From Akkermansia sp. (GTDB lineage Bacteria > Verrucomicrobiota > Verrucomicrobiia > Verrucomicrobiales > Akkermansiaceae): 64,000 nucleotides of DNA. The stretch is taken from NCBI GenBank assembly GCA_017472085.1, contig JAFUQZ010000040.1, forward strand, positions 18,232-82,231. Direction: 5' to 3'. Under the pieces are notes generated by a model. It searched no databases and was not told where the DNA came from. It saw only the letters and a list, made by a program, of their open reading frames with translations. Below, in pieces: positions 18,911-30,580 of this stretch. The translations under genes were made by a program, and so were the position numbers. Numbering within the stretch: position 1 is the stretch's first letter; each line of letters begins with the position of its first letter.

Positions 18911-21900
18911 ATGAAGACCACAGCTGCTGAACGCCGCGCCGCCTTGCACCGCATCCTCGGAGAACGCATTTTTATCCTGGACGGCGGTATGGGCACCATG
19001 ATTCAGAAACACAGGCTTGCCGAGACTGATTATCGCGGCACACGTTTTGCGGATGCCGCTCAATACCCGCAGGATTTGCAGAATAACAACGACGTGCTGT
19101 CGCTCACGCGGCCGGAGATTCTGCGCGGAATATATGATGCCTATTATGATGCCGGGTCGGATATGGTGAGCACTTGCACCTTCTCCTCCACTTCGCTGGG
19201 GCAGCATGAGTTCTTTCACCATGAACCGGCTTGCCGCCACGACCGGGATTATTACGAGCGAGTCTTACAGGATGCTCCGCTGTCCGCTCTGGTGCGGGAG
19301 ATGAATCTTGCGGCCTGTCGTGTGGCTCGCGAGGCGGCAGAGGCTGCGGAGGCGCGTCTGGGGCGTCCCTGTCTGGTCGGTGGCTCCATTGGGCCGATGG
19401 CGGTGACCGCCTCACTTTCCCCGGAGGTGAATGACCCCGGCTTCCGTGCGGTGAACTTTGACCAGCTGCGCCGCGCCTACCGTGCACAGGTAGAGGCTCT
19501 TACCGACGGCGGGGTGGATGTGCTGATGCTGGAGACGATATTTGACACCCTCAATGCCAAGGCCTGCATCTATGCCATTGAGGAGCTGCGCGAGGAACGG
19601 GAGCTGCCCCCGCTCATGATCAGCTTTACTGTGACCGATCGTGCGGGTCGCACGCTTTCCGGCCAGACGGTGGAGGCGTTCTGGAACTCCGTGCGCCATG
19701 CCGCGCCGTTGTCCATCGGAATGAACTGTGCGCTGGGGGCAGACCTCATGCTGCCTTTTGCCCGCGAACTGTCCGCGCTGGCCGATTGCGCCGTGAGTAT
19801 GTACCCGAATGCGGGGTTGCCCGACCCGCTCAGCCCCACGGGCTACGCCCACAGCGCGGCGCACATGGCCGGAATTCTGCGTGAGTATGCGGCAGAGGGG
19901 CTGCTCAACATGGTGGGCGGCTGCTGCGGTACTACGCCGGAATACATTGCCGCCATTCGTGAAGCCGTGGCGGGATATGCTCCGCGTCCGATACCGACCC
20001 ACGTCCCCGATGGTTCGATGCGTCTGGCGGGGTTAGAAGCCATGAACCATCACCGCAGCGAGGGTATCCTCTTTGTCGGTGAGCGTTGCAACGTGGCGGG
20101 CTCGCCGAAGTTTGCGCGTCTCATCCGTGAGGGAAAGTATGAGGAAGCTGTTTCCATTGCCCGCCAGCAGGTGGAGAAAGGGGCTCGTGTGCTGGATTTC
20201 TGCTTCGACGATGGCATGATTGACGGCCCTGCGGCCATGACCCGTTTCCTGAATCTGGTGGCGGCAGAGCCGGATATCGCTCGCGTGCCGTTCATGGTGG
20301 ATTCCTCCAAGTGGGAGATTATTGAAGCGGGCCTGCGTTGCCTGCAGGGCAAGGGTATCGTGAACTCCATCTCTCTGAAGAACGGCGAGGAGGAATTCCT
20401 GCGTCAGGCTCGCATCATTCGCCGCTACGGTGCAGCCGTGGTGGTGATGGGCTTTGATGAAAAAGGTCAGGCCTGTGTCCGGCAAGACCGCATTGATATT
20501 GCCCACCGCGCCCACCGTCTGCTCACGGAGGTGGTCGGTTTCCCGGAGGAAGATATCATCTTCGACCCGAACGTGCTGACGGTAGGCACCGGCATTGCCG
20601 AACATGCCAACCATGCGCTGCATTTCTTTCAGGCTGCGGAGGAAATACACCGCAGCCACCCGTTGTGCCACATTTCCGGCGGCATTTCCAACGTCTCATT
20701 CTCGTTCCGCGGCATCAATCCCGTGCGTGAGGCCATGCACTCCGCTTTCCTGCATCATGCGGCGCTGGGGGGGCTGGATTTGTGCATCGTGAATGCGGCG
20801 CTGATGGATGATTATGAGAAGTTGCCTGCGCACCGCCGCAAGCTGGTGGAGGATGTGCTGCTGAATGTCAGCGAGGAAGCCACGGAGTGCCTCATTTCCT
20901 ATGCTCAGGAATTGGCCGCGGCAAAGGAGCGCGAGAAAGCGACGGCCTCTGCCGCCCCGAAGGCTGCCGCACCCGTTGCAGAGTGGCGCAGCCGCCCGGT
21001 GCAGGAGCGCCTGGCTCACGCGCTCGTCAATGGTATCACGGATTTCATTGAGCCCGACACACGCGAGGCGCTGGAGCGCTGCGGCACACCGCTGGCCGTG
21101 ATAGAAGGGCCGCTCATGGAGGGCATGAAACAGGTTGGTGAACTGTTCGGCGCAGGTAAGATGTTCCTGCCGCAGGTGGTGAAGAGTGCCCGCGTGATGA
21201 AGCAGAGCGTGGCTATCCTGACGCCTCTGCTGAATGATGCTGCCGGTTCGGCCTCCTCTGCCGGTACGGTGGTGCTGGCAACTGTCAAGGGCGATGTTCA
21301 TGACATCGGCAAGAACATCGTCAGCGTGGTGCTGTCCTGCAATGGCTTCCGGGTGGTCGACCTCGGGGTGATGGTTCCCTGTGAGGACATCCTGGCGGCT
21401 ATCGAGCGCGAAAACGCGGATATTGTGGCGCTTTCCGGACTCATTACGCCCTCTCTGGATGAAATGGCGAAGGTGGCGGCGGCGCTGGAAGCCGCCGGGC
21501 ATACGCTGCCGCTGATGGTGGGCGGTGCAACCACGAGCCCGCTGCATACCGCTCTCAAACTGGCTCCTCATTACCCCTCCGGCGTGGTGGTGCAGACGGC
21601 GGATGCCTCTACCATTGTGCCTGTGGCCGCCTCTCTGCTGAGCGCGGAGCGGGAGCAGGTCATGGCCGGTATCAAGGACGAGCAGAAGCGCCGATGCGAG
21701 GAATTTGAGGAGAAAAATACCCCACTCATGCCGCTGGAGCAGGCGCGTGCCCGGGCGTTGAATATCGACTGGGCGGCCCAGCCGCAACCTGTGCCGAGTC
21801 GCACCGGCGTGTTCACAGTCGGCGTGCCCGGCGGCTGTGTCTGTCACACTCCGCAGCCGGACTATGCTCTGAGCTGGCAGCAGCTGCTGGATGCGGCCGA

Positions 21901-22639
21901 TTGGAGCATCCTGCTGCGCTTCTTTGAGCTCCAGAGTGTCTGGAATCCTGCCCGTGGGGCATTCCACAGCAATGCGCCCGCCGATAAGACGGCTCAGGCG
22001 GTGCAGCTCATGGACGATGCCCGCGCTCTCTTTGCCCGCGCACAATCGGAAGCCCGCCTGAAAGCCCGCGCCGCTGTCGGTATCTGGCCTGCTCACCGTG
22101 CGGGGGATGATATTGTGGTGGAGGGGGGGACGGTTCTGCGCACCATGCGCCAGCAGACCGTCAGTGATAAACCTCGCCTGGCGCTGGCCGACTTTGTTGC
22201 GCCGCAGGGGCAGGGGGGGTATGTCGGTGCTCTCCAGCTCTCTGTCACCGGGGGGGAGGAATGGGCTGCGGAGTTCGATGCGGCCAATGATACCTACAAT
22301 TCACTGCTCTGCGCTGCCCTCTGCAACATGCTGGCAGAAGCTCTCGCAGAATGCACTCACGAGGTCATCAATCAAATTTGGCCGCCGATGGGCGGCGATG
22401 CTCGCACGTCTGTGCGACCCGCCTGCGGCTATCCCTCGCAGCCCGACCATTCAGAGAAAGAAATCATCTTCTCCCTGCTGGATGCCACCACCCGCACCGG
22501 TGCCACGCTCACGGATTCCTGTATGATGCAGCCCGCTTCCTCCGTCTGTGCACTCGTGTTCAATCACCCGCAGGCGCGCTATTTCGCCGTCGGCCCCATC
22601 GGGGATGACCAGCGCGTCGACTATGCCGCCAGAAGGTAA
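18911..22639 (+). CDS. metH: Cobalamin-dependent methionine synthase
   Basis: This full-length, four-module, 1242-residue enzyme transfers a methyl group from methyltetrahydrofolate to homocysteine. The homocysteine domain (about 1-340) has [12 protein letters not shown] and the zinc cysteines GGC338C339GTT. The folate domain follows (about 355-625, [13 protein letters not shown]). The cap and B12 domain (about 640-890) carry D795-V-H797-DIG, where His797 ligates cobalt. The C-terminal activation domain (about 900-1242) would use S-adenosylmethionine for repair. No cobalamin riboswitch fits in the 91-base leader. Confidence 0.97.
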   Translation: MKTTAAERRAALHRILGERIFILDGGMGTMIQKHRLAETDYRGTRFADAAQYPQDLQNNNDVLSLTRPEILRGIYDAYYDAGSDMVSTCTFSSTSLGQHEFFHHEPACRHDRDYYERVLQDAPLSALVREMNLAACRVAREAAEAAEARLGRPCLVGGSIGPMAVTASLSPEVNDPGFRAVNFDQLRRAYRAQVEALTDGGVDVLMLETIFDTLNAKACIYAIEELREERELPPLMISFTVTDRAGRTLSGQTVEAFWNSVRHAAPLSIGMNCALGADLMLPFARELSALADCAVSMYPNAGLPDPLSPTGYAHSAAHMAGILREYAAEGLLNMVGGCCGTTPEYIAAIREAVAGYAPRPIPTHVPDGSMRLAGLEAMNHHRSEGILFVGERCNVAGSPKFARLIREGKYEEAVSIARQQVEKGARVLDFCFDDGMIDGPAAMTRFLNLVAAEPDIARVPFMVDSSKWEIIEAGLRCLQGKGIVNSISLKNGEEEFLRQARIIRRYGAAVVVMGFDEKGQACVRQDRIDIAHRAHRLLTEVVGFPEEDIIFDPNVLTVGTGIAEHANHALHFFQAAEEIHRSHPLCHISGGISNVSFSFRGINPVREAMHSAFLHHAALGGLDLCIVNAALMDDYEKLPAHRRKLVEDVLLNVSEEATECLISYAQELAAAKEREKATASAAPKAAAPVAEWRSRPVQERLAHALVNGITDFIEPDTREALERCGTPLAVIEGPLMEGMKQVGELFGAGKMFLPQVVKSARVMKQSVAILTPLLNDAAGSASSAGTVVLATVKGDVHDIGKNIVSVVLSCNGFRVVDLGVMVPCEDILAAIERENADIVALSGLITPSLDEMAKVAAALEAAGHTLPLMVGGATTSPLHTALKLAPHYPSGVVVQTADASTIVPVAASLLSAEREQVMAGIKDEQKRRCEEFEEKNTPLMPLEQARARALNIDWAAQPQPVPSRTGVFTVGVPGGCVCHTPQPDYALSWQQLLDAADWSILLRFFELQSVWNPARGAFHSNAPADKTAQAVQLMDDARALFARAQSEARLKARAAVGIWPAHRAGDDIVVEGGTVLRTMRQQTVSDKPRLALADFVAPQGQGGYVGALQLSVTGGEEWAAEFDAANDTYNSLLCAALCNMLAEALAECTHEVINQIWPPMGGDARTSVRPACGYPSQPDHSEKEIIFSLLDATTRTGATLTDSCMMQPASSVCALVFNHPQARYFAVGPIGDDQRVDYAARR

Positions 22640-22717
22640 ATGGTTTTTGCTTTACACTCATTGTTGGTTTTGGTAGTATCTACCCCACACTTAGCGATTA
22701 TAACTGAAGCGTGAAGT

Positions 22718-25573
22718 ATGTTTTATCGGCTGATTGAGCAGAAGCGGGACGAATGGTTCAGCTCCGATGGTTGTACTGTTCGGAACTTGTTGTCTTACAT
22801 AGAGACAACGGGGAAGATGCGCGATGCTCAGGTGGAAGCCATCAAGACATACTTGTTTCTCAAAATAGCGTGTAGAAACAGACCTCTGTGGGAATTGTTC
22901 GCAGTTGGTTGTTTTAATTCTCTGGATATCGACGCAGTAAGCGGAACTCCCGCTGCTCATGCGGAGTTACGAAGGAATCCGGCGGCTGCGGCTTTGCTGG
23001 AGTATGCATGTCTGCGTGACAAAAAAGGTAAGCAGCTTTCCCCTCAGTTGGAGAAGCATATCCTCTCGCATACATCGTCAATTGATTGTGTCAGTGCTTT
23101 CCGGGATATTTTTTACGGTGTCAGTTATACTGATTATTTGTTCAGTCTGCCGATGGGCGCCGGCAAGACCTACCTGATGGCGGCATTTATATATCTGGAC
23201 TTGTATTTTGCGCAGCTTGAGCCGGATAACCCTGCGTTTGCTCACAATTTCATGGTGTTGGCGCCATCCGGCCTTAAGTCATCCATCGTGCCCAGTCTGC
23301 GTTCCATCCGCAACTTTGATCCGTCATGGATAATACCGGAACCCACCGCATCGCAATTGAAGCGACTGATTCATTTTGAGGTGTTGGATGAGCAGCGATC
23401 TGCAAGCAAGAGTAACCGCGTGAAGAATCCGAATGCTCAAAAGCTGGCAAACCTGCAGCCCTTTGATGACATGATGGGGCTAGTGGCTATCACCAATGCG
23501 GAAAAAGTCATTTTGGATAGGGTGGATAATTCTGATGAGGACTTATTACTGTCTGCAGATGAACGCAAGAAAACTTATCTTGCCAACGAATTGCGCCATT
23601 TTATCGGTAAAATACCGCATCTTGCCATTATCATTGATGAGGTGCACCATGCGGCCGATGGTGAGATAAAGCTTCGCAAGGTGGTGAATCAGTGGTCGGC
23701 AACGGGGCATTGTACAGGTGTTCTCGGGTTTTCCGGCACACCCTATCTGGAGAAAGCGGAAAACGTGTTGCTGGGAGACAGTTTCTCTATCCGAAATACG
23801 GATTTATCCAATGTCGTCTACCATTATCCTCTGGCTCAGGGGATAGGCAATTTCCTGAAGATTCCGGTGGTGAAGCATGTGGAGGAGTCCTCTGAGGATG
23901 TGATTCGCCGTGGTGTGCGTGAGTTTTGCTCGGAATACAGTGATACCGTGTACCACGATGGTACCTGCGCCAAGCTTGCCATTTATTGCGGACTAATTGA
24001 GAATCTGGAGGAAACGGTGTATCCCATCGTGGCGGAAATTTTGGCGGAGCAGGGGATGAACCCGACGGAAACCGTTCTGAAATATCATGGCGGGAATAAG
24101 GTTTACCCGCAGCCGGAGAACTCCGAGTACGAGTTTGCTTCACTTGACACCCCTTTGTCGAAAATTCGCGTAGTGCTGTTGGTGCAGATAGGCAAGGAGG
24201 GCTGGGACTGCCACAGTCTGACTTCTGTTATTCTGCCGCATGAGAAATCCTGCCCCCGTAACATGGTGTTGCAGACCTGTTGTCGTTGCCTGCGCCAGGT
24301 GCAGCGTCATGCTCAGGAGACGGCACTCATCTGGCTGAATGAGTCTAATGCTTCTATCCTTAACAAACAACTTATGCAGCGTCAGAATATCAGCCTGCGT
24401 GAGTTCTGTGCCGGCCCGGCTTCTAAAACCCGTCTACTCAATCGGTATTCCCGGATGAATGTTCAGAAGGTACCGCCTATTGACTTCTACCAGCTGAAAG
24501 TGCGTTACGAAACTCTGGTGCTTGAGAATGCGCCCGATACTGCAGCCCGATTGAGGCAGCTTCAGCAGGTGTCTGCTGCTGAAACTAAACTTGTTCATAC
24601 TCAGGATTTGGAAGGACGGGAACTCTCCTTGTATGAGGCAGAGGTGATGTCCGATTCGCAAGCGCCCATTACTTTTAACGCCTGGCTGCATGATATTGCC
24701 AAAGGCTCGTTTGCATCGCTCAGCGTGGCGCAACTCAAAGAGCATGAAGATACACTCAGAAAGCTTTATGCAAAAATCAGTGCCGGAAATGAGGTCGGTT
24801 ATGATGTGCTGCGCCCGGAGTTTGACCACACACGCATTAAATCTCTCATACGTCAGGCTTTTGTTCCGAAGCGTGATTTTGTGTCTTGTGAGGATATTAT
24901 TTCCACCTCCGCCTCCCTCCTGCAGATTAACAGACTGACCTCGCCCGTTGCTGCTGCGGAGTCCGCTATCTATCATCCTGAGCCGGAGGAAGTGGAGAAA
25001 ATCATGCAGGCAGATGCTGCACCTCAGCAGGTGGCTCTGACGTCTGAGATGCAGGCTCTCATGGAGCAACTGAAAGCTCTCGGTGGCGCTGTTTCCTTTG
25101 CGTCTCAACAGCATGAGGAGCGGCATCGCACCTATCACTACCTCCCCTATCATTTTGACAGCCGCATGGAAGTGGAGTTCTTTACGCGCTTGCTTGCCCT
25201 TCAAAGCCTGAAAGATAAAAATCTGGAGTTCTATTTCAATGGTGATGATACCCTTACGGAATTCAAGATAGAATGCTATCACCGTTCCGGTCAATCTTGG
25301 CAGTACATTGGGCGCTATGTACCGGATTTTCTGCTTCTTTCCCGCGCTCCCGATGGAGGGGTGCACAAGGTCATCATCATTGAGACTAAGGGCGAGGGTT
25401 TCGCTGCCAAGCATGAAAAACGACGCTCGTTTATGGAAAATGAGTTTATTCGTAAGAACAACGAGCGTTTTGGCTATGCCCGCTTCGATTACCTTTATCT
25501 GGAGGATACCATGCCGATGGATTCCTTACTGGCTAAGACTCACAAAGCTGTTATTTCTTTCTTTAACGATTAA
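22718..25573 (+). CDS. Type III restriction enzyme, Res (helicase-nuclease) subunit
   Basis: This 951-residue subunit combines a superfamily 2 helicase with a nuclease. Walker A is LPMGAGK150T and the DEVH box is IIDEVHH (Asp307). Helicase motif VI-like arginines are in [16 protein letters not shown]. The C-terminal PD-(D/E)xK nuclease reads P869D870FLL...E889TK891. It would form a complex with the following Mod protein, track along DNA and cut between inverted unmethylated sites. The gene pair has only an 11-base gap. Codon use is less GC-biased than in neighbours, consistent with horizontal acquisition. Confidence 0.9.
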   Translation: MFYRLIEQKRDEWFSSDGCTVRNLLSYIETTGKMRDAQVEAIKTYLFLKIACRNRPLWELFAVGCFNSLDIDAVSGTPAAHAELRRNPAAAALLEYACLRDKKGKQLSPQLEKHILSHTSSIDCVSAFRDIFYGVSYTDYLFSLPMGAGKTYLMAAFIYLDLYFAQLEPDNPAFAHNFMVLAPSGLKSSIVPSLRSIRNFDPSWIIPEPTASQLKRLIHFEVLDEQRSASKSNRVKNPNAQKLANLQPFDDMMGLVAITNAEKVILDRVDNSDEDLLLSADERKKTYLANELRHFIGKIPHLAIIIDEVHHAADGEIKLRKVVNQWSATGHCTGVLGFSGTPYLEKAENVLLGDSFSIRNTDLSNVVYHYPLAQGIGNFLKIPVVKHVEESSEDVIRRGVREFCSEYSDTVYHDGTCAKLAIYCGLIENLEETVYPIVAEILAEQGMNPTETVLKYHGGNKVYPQPENSEYEFASLDTPLSKIRVVLLVQIGKEGWDCHSLTSVILPHEKSCPRNMVLQTCCRCLRQVQRHAQETALIWLNESNASILNKQLMQRQNISLREFCAGPASKTRLLNRYSRMNVQKVPPIDFYQLKVRYETLVLENAPDTAARLRQLQQVSAAETKLVHTQDLEGRELSLYEAEVMSDSQAPITFNAWLHDIAKGSFASLSVAQLKEHEDTLRKLYAKISAGNEVGYDVLRPEFDHTRIKSLIRQAFVPKRDFVSCEDIISTSASLLQINRLTSPVAAAESAIYHPEPEEVEKIMQADAAPQQVALTSEMQALMEQLKALGGAVSFASQQHEERHRTYHYLPYHFDSRMEVEFFTRLLALQSLKDKNLEFYFNGDDTLTEFKIECYHRSGQSWQYIGRYVPDFLLLSRAPDGGVHKVIIIETKGEGFAAKHEKRRSFMENEFIRKNNERFGYARFDYLYLEDTMPMDSLLAKTHKAVISFFND

Positions 25574-25584
25574 TTTTTCTACCT

Positions 25585-27627
25585 ATGGCTGTTCGTTACG
25601 TCCCTTATTTCCCCGATACGCTGCAAGGGCAGGCTTTGCTGGATAATTTTGTCCGTACTCGCAGAATCCTGCGTTACAGGGACAACGATGCCGTGGTGGA
25701 GCGCGTGCAGCGGGGGTTGCCTCTTTATGAAATGGAGCTGCAGGAGCGCGTGGGCGATAATCCCGATGGTAATCTGGTCATTCGCGGAGAGTGCGTTTCT
25801 GCTTGTGCTTACCTGAAGGATAAGGGAATCGAGGTGGATCTGGTTTATATCGACCCGCCTTTTGCCAGCGGTGCCGATTATGCCAAGAAGGTTTACATCC
25901 GCCGTAATCCTAAGGTGGCCGAGGCTATCTCTCAGGCTGAGGCGGAGCTCGATATGGATGAACTCAAAGCCTTCGAGGAAAAAATGTACGGCGATGTCTG
26001 GGACAAGGAACGCTACCTCAACTGGATGTACGAGAACCTCATGGCCATCAAATCCGTCATGAGCGAGAATGCTTCCATCTATGTCCACCTGGATTGGCAC
26101 ATCGGTCATTATGTCAAAATCCTCATGGATGAAATATTCGGCGAGGAGAATTTCAGGAATGAGATTACATGGCAAAGAACTGCTTCTCACAATGACAGCG
26201 TGGAAAATTATAGCCGAGTCAAGGATTCCATTTATTATTATTCAAAGTGTAGTGATTGCCTTTTTAATATTCAGTATTTGCCATATTCTGATGATTATAT
26301 TAGTGGAGAATGGAAGCTTTCACCGAGTGGGAGATATTATAAATGTGAAAACATGTTAGACCCACAGGGCAAGATGCAGATTTATAATTTCCACGGCACA
26401 AGTGCCAGATGGCGTACTACAGCAGATAAACTGGAGGCATATTGGAATGCTCCACAGACAGATGTGCCTGATAGCCATGGTAGGATAAAACTAGGAAAAA
26501 ATGGGAAGCCCATTAAACGCTGTAGAATTGTTTTCATGGATGAAGTTCCCGGAGTTCCGCTTAGCGATAATTGGAATGATATTGCGTATGTAGCGGGGCG
26601 AGCCGAGGAGCGGGTTGATTATGCAACACAAAAGCCTGAAGCCTTATTGAAGAGAATTATTTTATCTAGCAGCAATGAAGGAATGGTGGTAGCAGACTTT
26701 TTCGGAGGCAGTGGTGTGACTGCGTCAGTGGCGCAGAAGCTCGGGCGAAAGTTTATCCATGGAGACGTGGGCATCAACAGTGTCCAGACCGTGCGCCGCC
26801 GATTGGTGGAAAATGGATCATCGTTCGACATGCTGGAGGTAAAGGACGGAGTGTCGCTGTACCGCAATCCCGTGCAAACCATGGAAAAGCTTAAGAGCCT
26901 CATCCCCGGTCTGCGGAATGAGGATGCCTTGGACAAGTTCTGGGAGGGCGCTATCAGTGATTCTCAGTATGGCATGGTGCCGGTGTATTTGCCCAATCTC
27001 ATGGACGGGACAACGCGCCTGCTGGATTGCGTGTTGATGAACCGAATCATCCGCGAGGCCATGCCTGATTTGCCGGAGGATACCCGTCGAGTCATTGTCT
27101 ATTACATCGATATTATTGACCGGGCGGAGATAGAGGCTTTTATCCGCGAAAACAACGATTCTCTGGCAGAAATAGAGCTGCGAGACCTTAAATCGGTGCT
27201 GGATAATGTGGTGGTGGAAGATACAGCAGAATGGAGTCTGAGCGAATCAACCGACGGTATCCTCCCCTGCTGGAAAATCACTCTGGATTCCTTCTTCAGC
27301 GATCGGGTGCAGTCCAAAATTAACGAATTCAACCTTCGTGGCTACCAGCAAATGCTCAAAAAGGGTAAGGGTGAAGCATTCGCCCCCATTGTCATCAGCG
27401 AAAACGGACTCGAAACCATCGAATGGCTCAGCCTGGACTGCACAACCGCCGACAAATCTGCACCCTGGCACAGTGATGTCGAAATCTTTATCGACCGCAG
27501 CGGTTACGTTATTTTGGACGGACGGAAAACAAAATCTTTCTGGGATGGCACTATTACCGCATCGACTCGCCCCCTGCGACTCAAAATTCGCAATATCTGC
27601 GGAGATGAAACAGTATGGATAATATAA
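25585..27627 (+). CDS. Type III DNA methyltransferase, Mod subunit
   Basis: This 680-residue protein is a beta-class amino-methyltransferase: the catalytic motif D90PPF comes first and the AdoMet motif FF373GGSG comes about 280 residues later. Type III Mod proteins recognise DNA for both methylation and cleavage. The central stretch coded by about 26150-26720, where the target-recognition domain lies in this class, is clearly AT-richer than both flanks, suggesting exchange of specificity domains. The C-terminal ~250 residues probably contact Res. The order res-mod is the reverse of the usual mod-res. Confidence 0.92.
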   Translation: MAVRYVPYFPDTLQGQALLDNFVRTRRILRYRDNDAVVERVQRGLPLYEMELQERVGDNPDGNLVIRGECVSACAYLKDKGIEVDLVYIDPPFASGADYAKKVYIRRNPKVAEAISQAEAELDMDELKAFEEKMYGDVWDKERYLNWMYENLMAIKSVMSENASIYVHLDWHIGHYVKILMDEIFGEENFRNEITWQRTASHNDSVENYSRVKDSIYYYSKCSDCLFNIQYLPYSDDYISGEWKLSPSGRYYKCENMLDPQGKMQIYNFHGTSARWRTTADKLEAYWNAPQTDVPDSHGRIKLGKNGKPIKRCRIVFMDEVPGVPLSDNWNDIAYVAGRAEERVDYATQKPEALLKRIILSSSNEGMVVADFFGGSGVTASVAQKLGRKFIHGDVGINSVQTVRRRLVENGSSFDMLEVKDGVSLYRNPVQTMEKLKSLIPGLRNEDALDKFWEGAISDSQYGMVPVYLPNLMDGTTRLLDCVLMNRIIREAMPDLPEDTRRVIVYYIDIIDRAEIEAFIRENNDSLAEIELRDLKSVLDNVVVEDTAEWSLSESTDGILPCWKITLDSFFSDRVQSKINEFNLRGYQQMLKKGKGEAFAPIVISENGLETIEWLSLDCTTADKSAPWHSDVEIFIDRSGYVILDGRKTKSFWDGTITASTRPLRLKIRNICGDETVWII

Positions 27628-27662
27628 GCACTAATGGGCGCTATGAGTTATCCGAATGCGTT

Positions 27663-27711
27663 TCTCTCGTTCTTCGTCGCCAATGAGCCTTTGACGAGCA
27701 AATGCGAGAGA
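27663..27711. repeat. Nested inverted repeat downstream of mod
   Basis: TCTCTCG (27663-27669) pairs with CGAGAGA (27705-27711), and TCGTC (27674-27678) pairs with GACGA (27693-27697) inside it. It lies between convergent mod and the ROK-like gene and may end one of the transcripts; no T-tract is present. Confidence 0.35.
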
Positions 27712-27818
27712 GGAGGTGGGATTGTGTCAGAAATGCTGGTAAAAAAAGGCAAAAATAATGACATGCCGTTAGCTTTCGTCGAATAAAAGGAAAACGGCAA
27801 GGTCGTAGCTTCGATGTC

Positions 27819-28697
27819 TCACATCCGTGCGGCGGCGGAGCGGAGGGCCTGGGTCAACTGCTCTCCGTCGACGCTGCGGAAATGCAGGCGTGGCAGACGC
27901 TCCATGCCTTTGAGCTTGGCAGAGAGATTGTATCGGATGCGTGAGATGAGGCGCTCTGTCAGGTAATCGCAGTACAGCACCACGCGCTCCGGTGCCAGAA
28001 CACAGGTGAGGGATTGTATCAGGCGGCAAATCATTTCTTCTGTCAGCGTGTGGTCGCTGTAGTCCATGGTTTCCCATCGGTCGGGCAGGGGAAGCATGTG
28101 CAGGTGATTGCAGGGCAGGAGTTCTGTCTCGTTGCGGTACGCAGCCGGAGGAATCATGCCTTGCCGGCAGAGCAGGGTCAGGGTGCGTGGGCGTTTGTCT
28201 GCCAGCGCTTCTGCGGTGTTGAGCTGCCGCACGGGAATGGCGCAGCGGCGTTGCAAATGCTCTGCCAGCTCCCGCGAGAACGGGCTCTCCGGCAGATGCA
28301 GGGTGATGCGCTGCGATTTGCGTCGCCAGCGATGCGTCAGTTCATCCAGCCAGTCATCCAGCATTTCTGTCTGCAAGTGTGTGAATCGTGCCGATTTTTC
28401 CGCCAACACCCATCCGTTCATGTCCAGCTGCTCCAGGATGCCGTGGTGGACTGTGCCCTCTTCTTCCGCCCGAAAGAGAAAGACGGTGCTGTGTGTGCCG
28501 TTGTAGCGGTAGCGGACTTCCGGCCTCCCGCCGCCGGAGGGAGCCATGCCGCATTCTTTCAGGATGCCTTCCCCCACCAGTTCTTGTACCAGCCTTCCTG
28601 TCATCACATGACTCACCCCCACCGCTGCCGACATTTCCCGCCGACCGGCTTCCCCTACCTCCTGCATGTAGCTCTTCAGTCGCTCTTTCGTGTTCAT
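27819..28697 (-). CDS. ROK-like transcriptional regulator without kinase motifs
   Basis: This 292-residue protein begins with a winged helix-turn-helix (residues about 3-60: AGRREMSAAVGVSHVMTGRLVQELVGEGIL, then GGGRPEVRYRY), the layout of NagC/XylR-type ROK repressors. The sugar-kinase-like phosphate and zinc motifs of true ROK proteins are not visible in the C-terminal half; it keeps only a late APERVVLYCDYLTERLI stretch. The ATG at 28697 is used; an upstream open frame adds non-protein-like sequence. It diverges from pyrG, and its promoter carries repeats suggesting autoregulation. The ligand is unknown. Confidence 0.65.
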   Translation of the reverse strand: MNTKERLKSYMQEVGEAGRREMSAAVGVSHVMTGRLVQELVGEGILKECGMAPSGGGRPEVRYRYNGTHSTVFLFRAEEEGTVHHGILEQLDMNGWVLAEKSARFTHLQTEMLDDWLDELTHRWRRKSQRITLHLPESPFSRELAEHLQRRCAIPVRQLNTAEALADKRPRTLTLLCRQGMIPPAAYRNETELLPCNHLHMLPLPDRWETMDYSDHTLTEEMICRLIQSLTCVLAPERVVLYCDYLTERLISRIRYNLSAKLKGMERLPRLHFRSVDGEQLTQALRSAAARM

Positions 28698-28722
28698 GTG
28701 ATACCGAACTTGTGAAACTTTG

Positions 28723-28769
28723 TTACAAAAGTATAGAGCAAATTCTTTTGTCCGGCAAGTCTTTTGTAA
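28723..28769. promoter_or_regulatory. Promoter and candidate operator of the ROK-like gene
   Basis: On the minus strand TTGCCG (28758-28753), a 17-base spacer and TATACT (28735-28730) form a promoter for the regulator. TTACAAAAG (28723-28731) and CTTTTGTAA (28761-28769) are perfect inverted repeats flanking it, with a third CTTTTGT at 28745-28751 in the spacer. This layout suits an autoregulatory operator. Confidence 0.45.
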
Positions 28770-28897
28770 GGATATAACAGATAATTGTTTGTGATGTTCT
28801 GTCGGGATGAGGGCCGGAAAGGGCGGGAATCTAAGGCTCGACACTTGAGGAAGAATCTGGTAGTCTGGCAGCAACAGAACAACAACGTACACTCACC

Positions 28898-30511
28898 ATG
28901 AAATACATCTTTGTGACAGGCGGCGTGGTATCCTCCCTCGGTAAAGGTCTGGCGGCTGCCTCCATCGGCACTCTGCTGGAGCACTGCGGACTGGAAGTGA
29001 CCATGCAGAAGTTTGACCCCTATCTGAATATCGACCCCGGCACGATGAGCCCTTACCAGCACGGCGAGGTGTATGTGCTGAATGACGGTTCCGAGACGGA
29101 CCTCGACCTGGGGCATTACGAGCGTTTCATCCACTGCCAGCTGTCCCGGCTGAACAACCTGACGAGCGGCAAGGTCTTTGAGCATGTGCTGGAGAAAGAG
29201 CGCCGCGGCGATTATCTGGGCAGCACCGTGCAGTACATTCCGCATGTGACCGACGAAATCAAGCAGCGTCTCTATGACCTGACCGAAGCCAACAAGGAGT
29301 GCGATGTCATCATCACGGAAATCGGCGGTACGGTGGGTGATATTGAGGGCTACCTCTTCCTGGAGGCCCTGCGCCAGTTTGCACTGGAGGTGGGACGCCA
29401 GAATTGCTGCTTCATTCATGTGACCCTGCTGCCCTACATCAAGGCTGCCGGTGAGACCAAGACCAAGCCGACCCAGCAGAGCGTGGCCAAGCTGCGGGAG
29501 ATTGGTATTCAGCCGGACATCATCGTGTGCCGCACGGAGATGGACAACCTGACGGAGAGCGAGAAGAAGAAGATTGGTATGTTCTGCAACGTGCCGCCGC
29601 GCAATGTGGTGGCTTTCTGCGACGTGAAGCACTCCATCTACGAATGCCCGCTGGATTTGGGGCGCGATCGTGTAGACCGCATCGTGACCGAGGTGTTGGG
29701 TATCACCGTACCCAAGCCGAAGATGGACGACTGGCAGAAGTTTGTGGGCCGCGTCATCCATCCTTCCCACAGCGTTCGCATTGCCGTGGTGGGCAAGTAT
29801 ATCTCCCTTCAGGATGCCTACAAGTCGATTTATGAAAGCTTTACGCATGCCGGTGCAGCCAACGACTGCCGCGTGGAAATTGTCCGCGTGGATGCCGAAG
29901 CGCTGGAAAACGGCGACTGCGAGACCATGATTGGCGATGTGGACGGAATTCTGGTGCCGGGCGGATTCGGTGAACGCGGCGTGGAAGGCAAGATAAAGGC
30001 TGTGCAGTATGCCCGCGAGAAGGGTATTCCCTTCTTCGGTATCTGCCTGGGTATGCAGGTGGCCGTGATAGAGTTTGCCCGCAACGTGCTGGGTCTCAAG
30101 GATGCGAACTCCACCGAGTTTGACAAGAGCTCCTCTGCACCGGTCATCTGCCTGCAGGAAGAGCAGAAGCTCATCAAGAACATGGGTGCCACCATGCGTC
30201 TGGGGGCCTATCCCGCCCACATTACGCCTGATACCCTGTGCAGCAAGCTTTACGGCGGTAAGGAAACCATCTCCGAGCGTCATCGCCACCGCTATGAGTT
30301 CAACGCTGAGTACCGCGAGGCCTGTGAGAAGGCCGGTCTGGTCATTTCTGCCGTGAACGATGAGCACGGGCTGGTGGAAGTGGTGGAACTTCCCGGGCAC
30401 CCGCACTTCATTGCCTGCCAGTATCATCCTGAGTTCCAGAGCCGTCCGACCACGCCGCATCCGCTCTTCTCCGGGCTGGTGGCAGCTGCGCTGGAATATA
30501 AGCTGGGTTGA
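28898..30511 (+). CDS. pyrG: CTP synthase
   Basis: This full-length 537-residue enzyme aminates UTP to CTP using glutamine. The synthetase domain (about 1-267) opens with [16 protein letters not shown], followed by [18 protein letters not shown]. The glutamine amidotransferase domain (about 290-537) has the nucleophile in FGICLGMQ and the His/Glu of the triad in the C-terminal QYHPEFQS. It is transcribed divergently from the ROK-like gene and ends with a strong terminator. Confidence 0.99.
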   Translation: MKYIFVTGGVVSSLGKGLAAASIGTLLEHCGLEVTMQKFDPYLNIDPGTMSPYQHGEVYVLNDGSETDLDLGHYERFIHCQLSRLNNLTSGKVFEHVLEKERRGDYLGSTVQYIPHVTDEIKQRLYDLTEANKECDVIITEIGGTVGDIEGYLFLEALRQFALEVGRQNCCFIHVTLLPYIKAAGETKTKPTQQSVAKLREIGIQPDIIVCRTEMDNLTESEKKKIGMFCNVPPRNVVAFCDVKHSIYECPLDLGRDRVDRIVTEVLGITVPKPKMDDWQKFVGRVIHPSHSVRIAVVGKYISLQDAYKSIYESFTHAGAANDCRVEIVRVDAEALENGDCETMIGDVDGILVPGGFGERGVEGKIKAVQYAREKGIPFFGICLGMQVAVIEFARNVLGLKDANSTEFDKSSSAPVICLQEEQKLIKNMGATMRLGAYPAHITPDTLCSKLYGGKETISERHRHRYEFNAEYREACEKAGLVISAVNDEHGLVEVVELPGHPHFIACQYHPEFQSRPTTPHPLFSGLVAAALEYKLG

Positions 30512-30531
30512 GCCTCAAAATCTTACCACGT

Positions 30532-30571
30532 CGGCGGTCAGAAAGCCTGAATCTGACCGCCGGCGCTTTTT
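30532..30571 (+). terminator. Terminator of pyrG
   Basis: CGGCGGTCAG and CTGACCGCCG form a perfect 10-bp stem followed by GCGCTTTTTCG. It ends only 10 bases before the symporter start codon. Confidence 0.8.
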
Positions 30572-30580
30572 CGTTGCAAT

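Noticed and set aside
28694..30460. A 588-codon minus-strand frame opposite pyrG
   Set aside because: The opposite strand is unmistakable CTP synthase; the minus frame is a GC-rich shadow.
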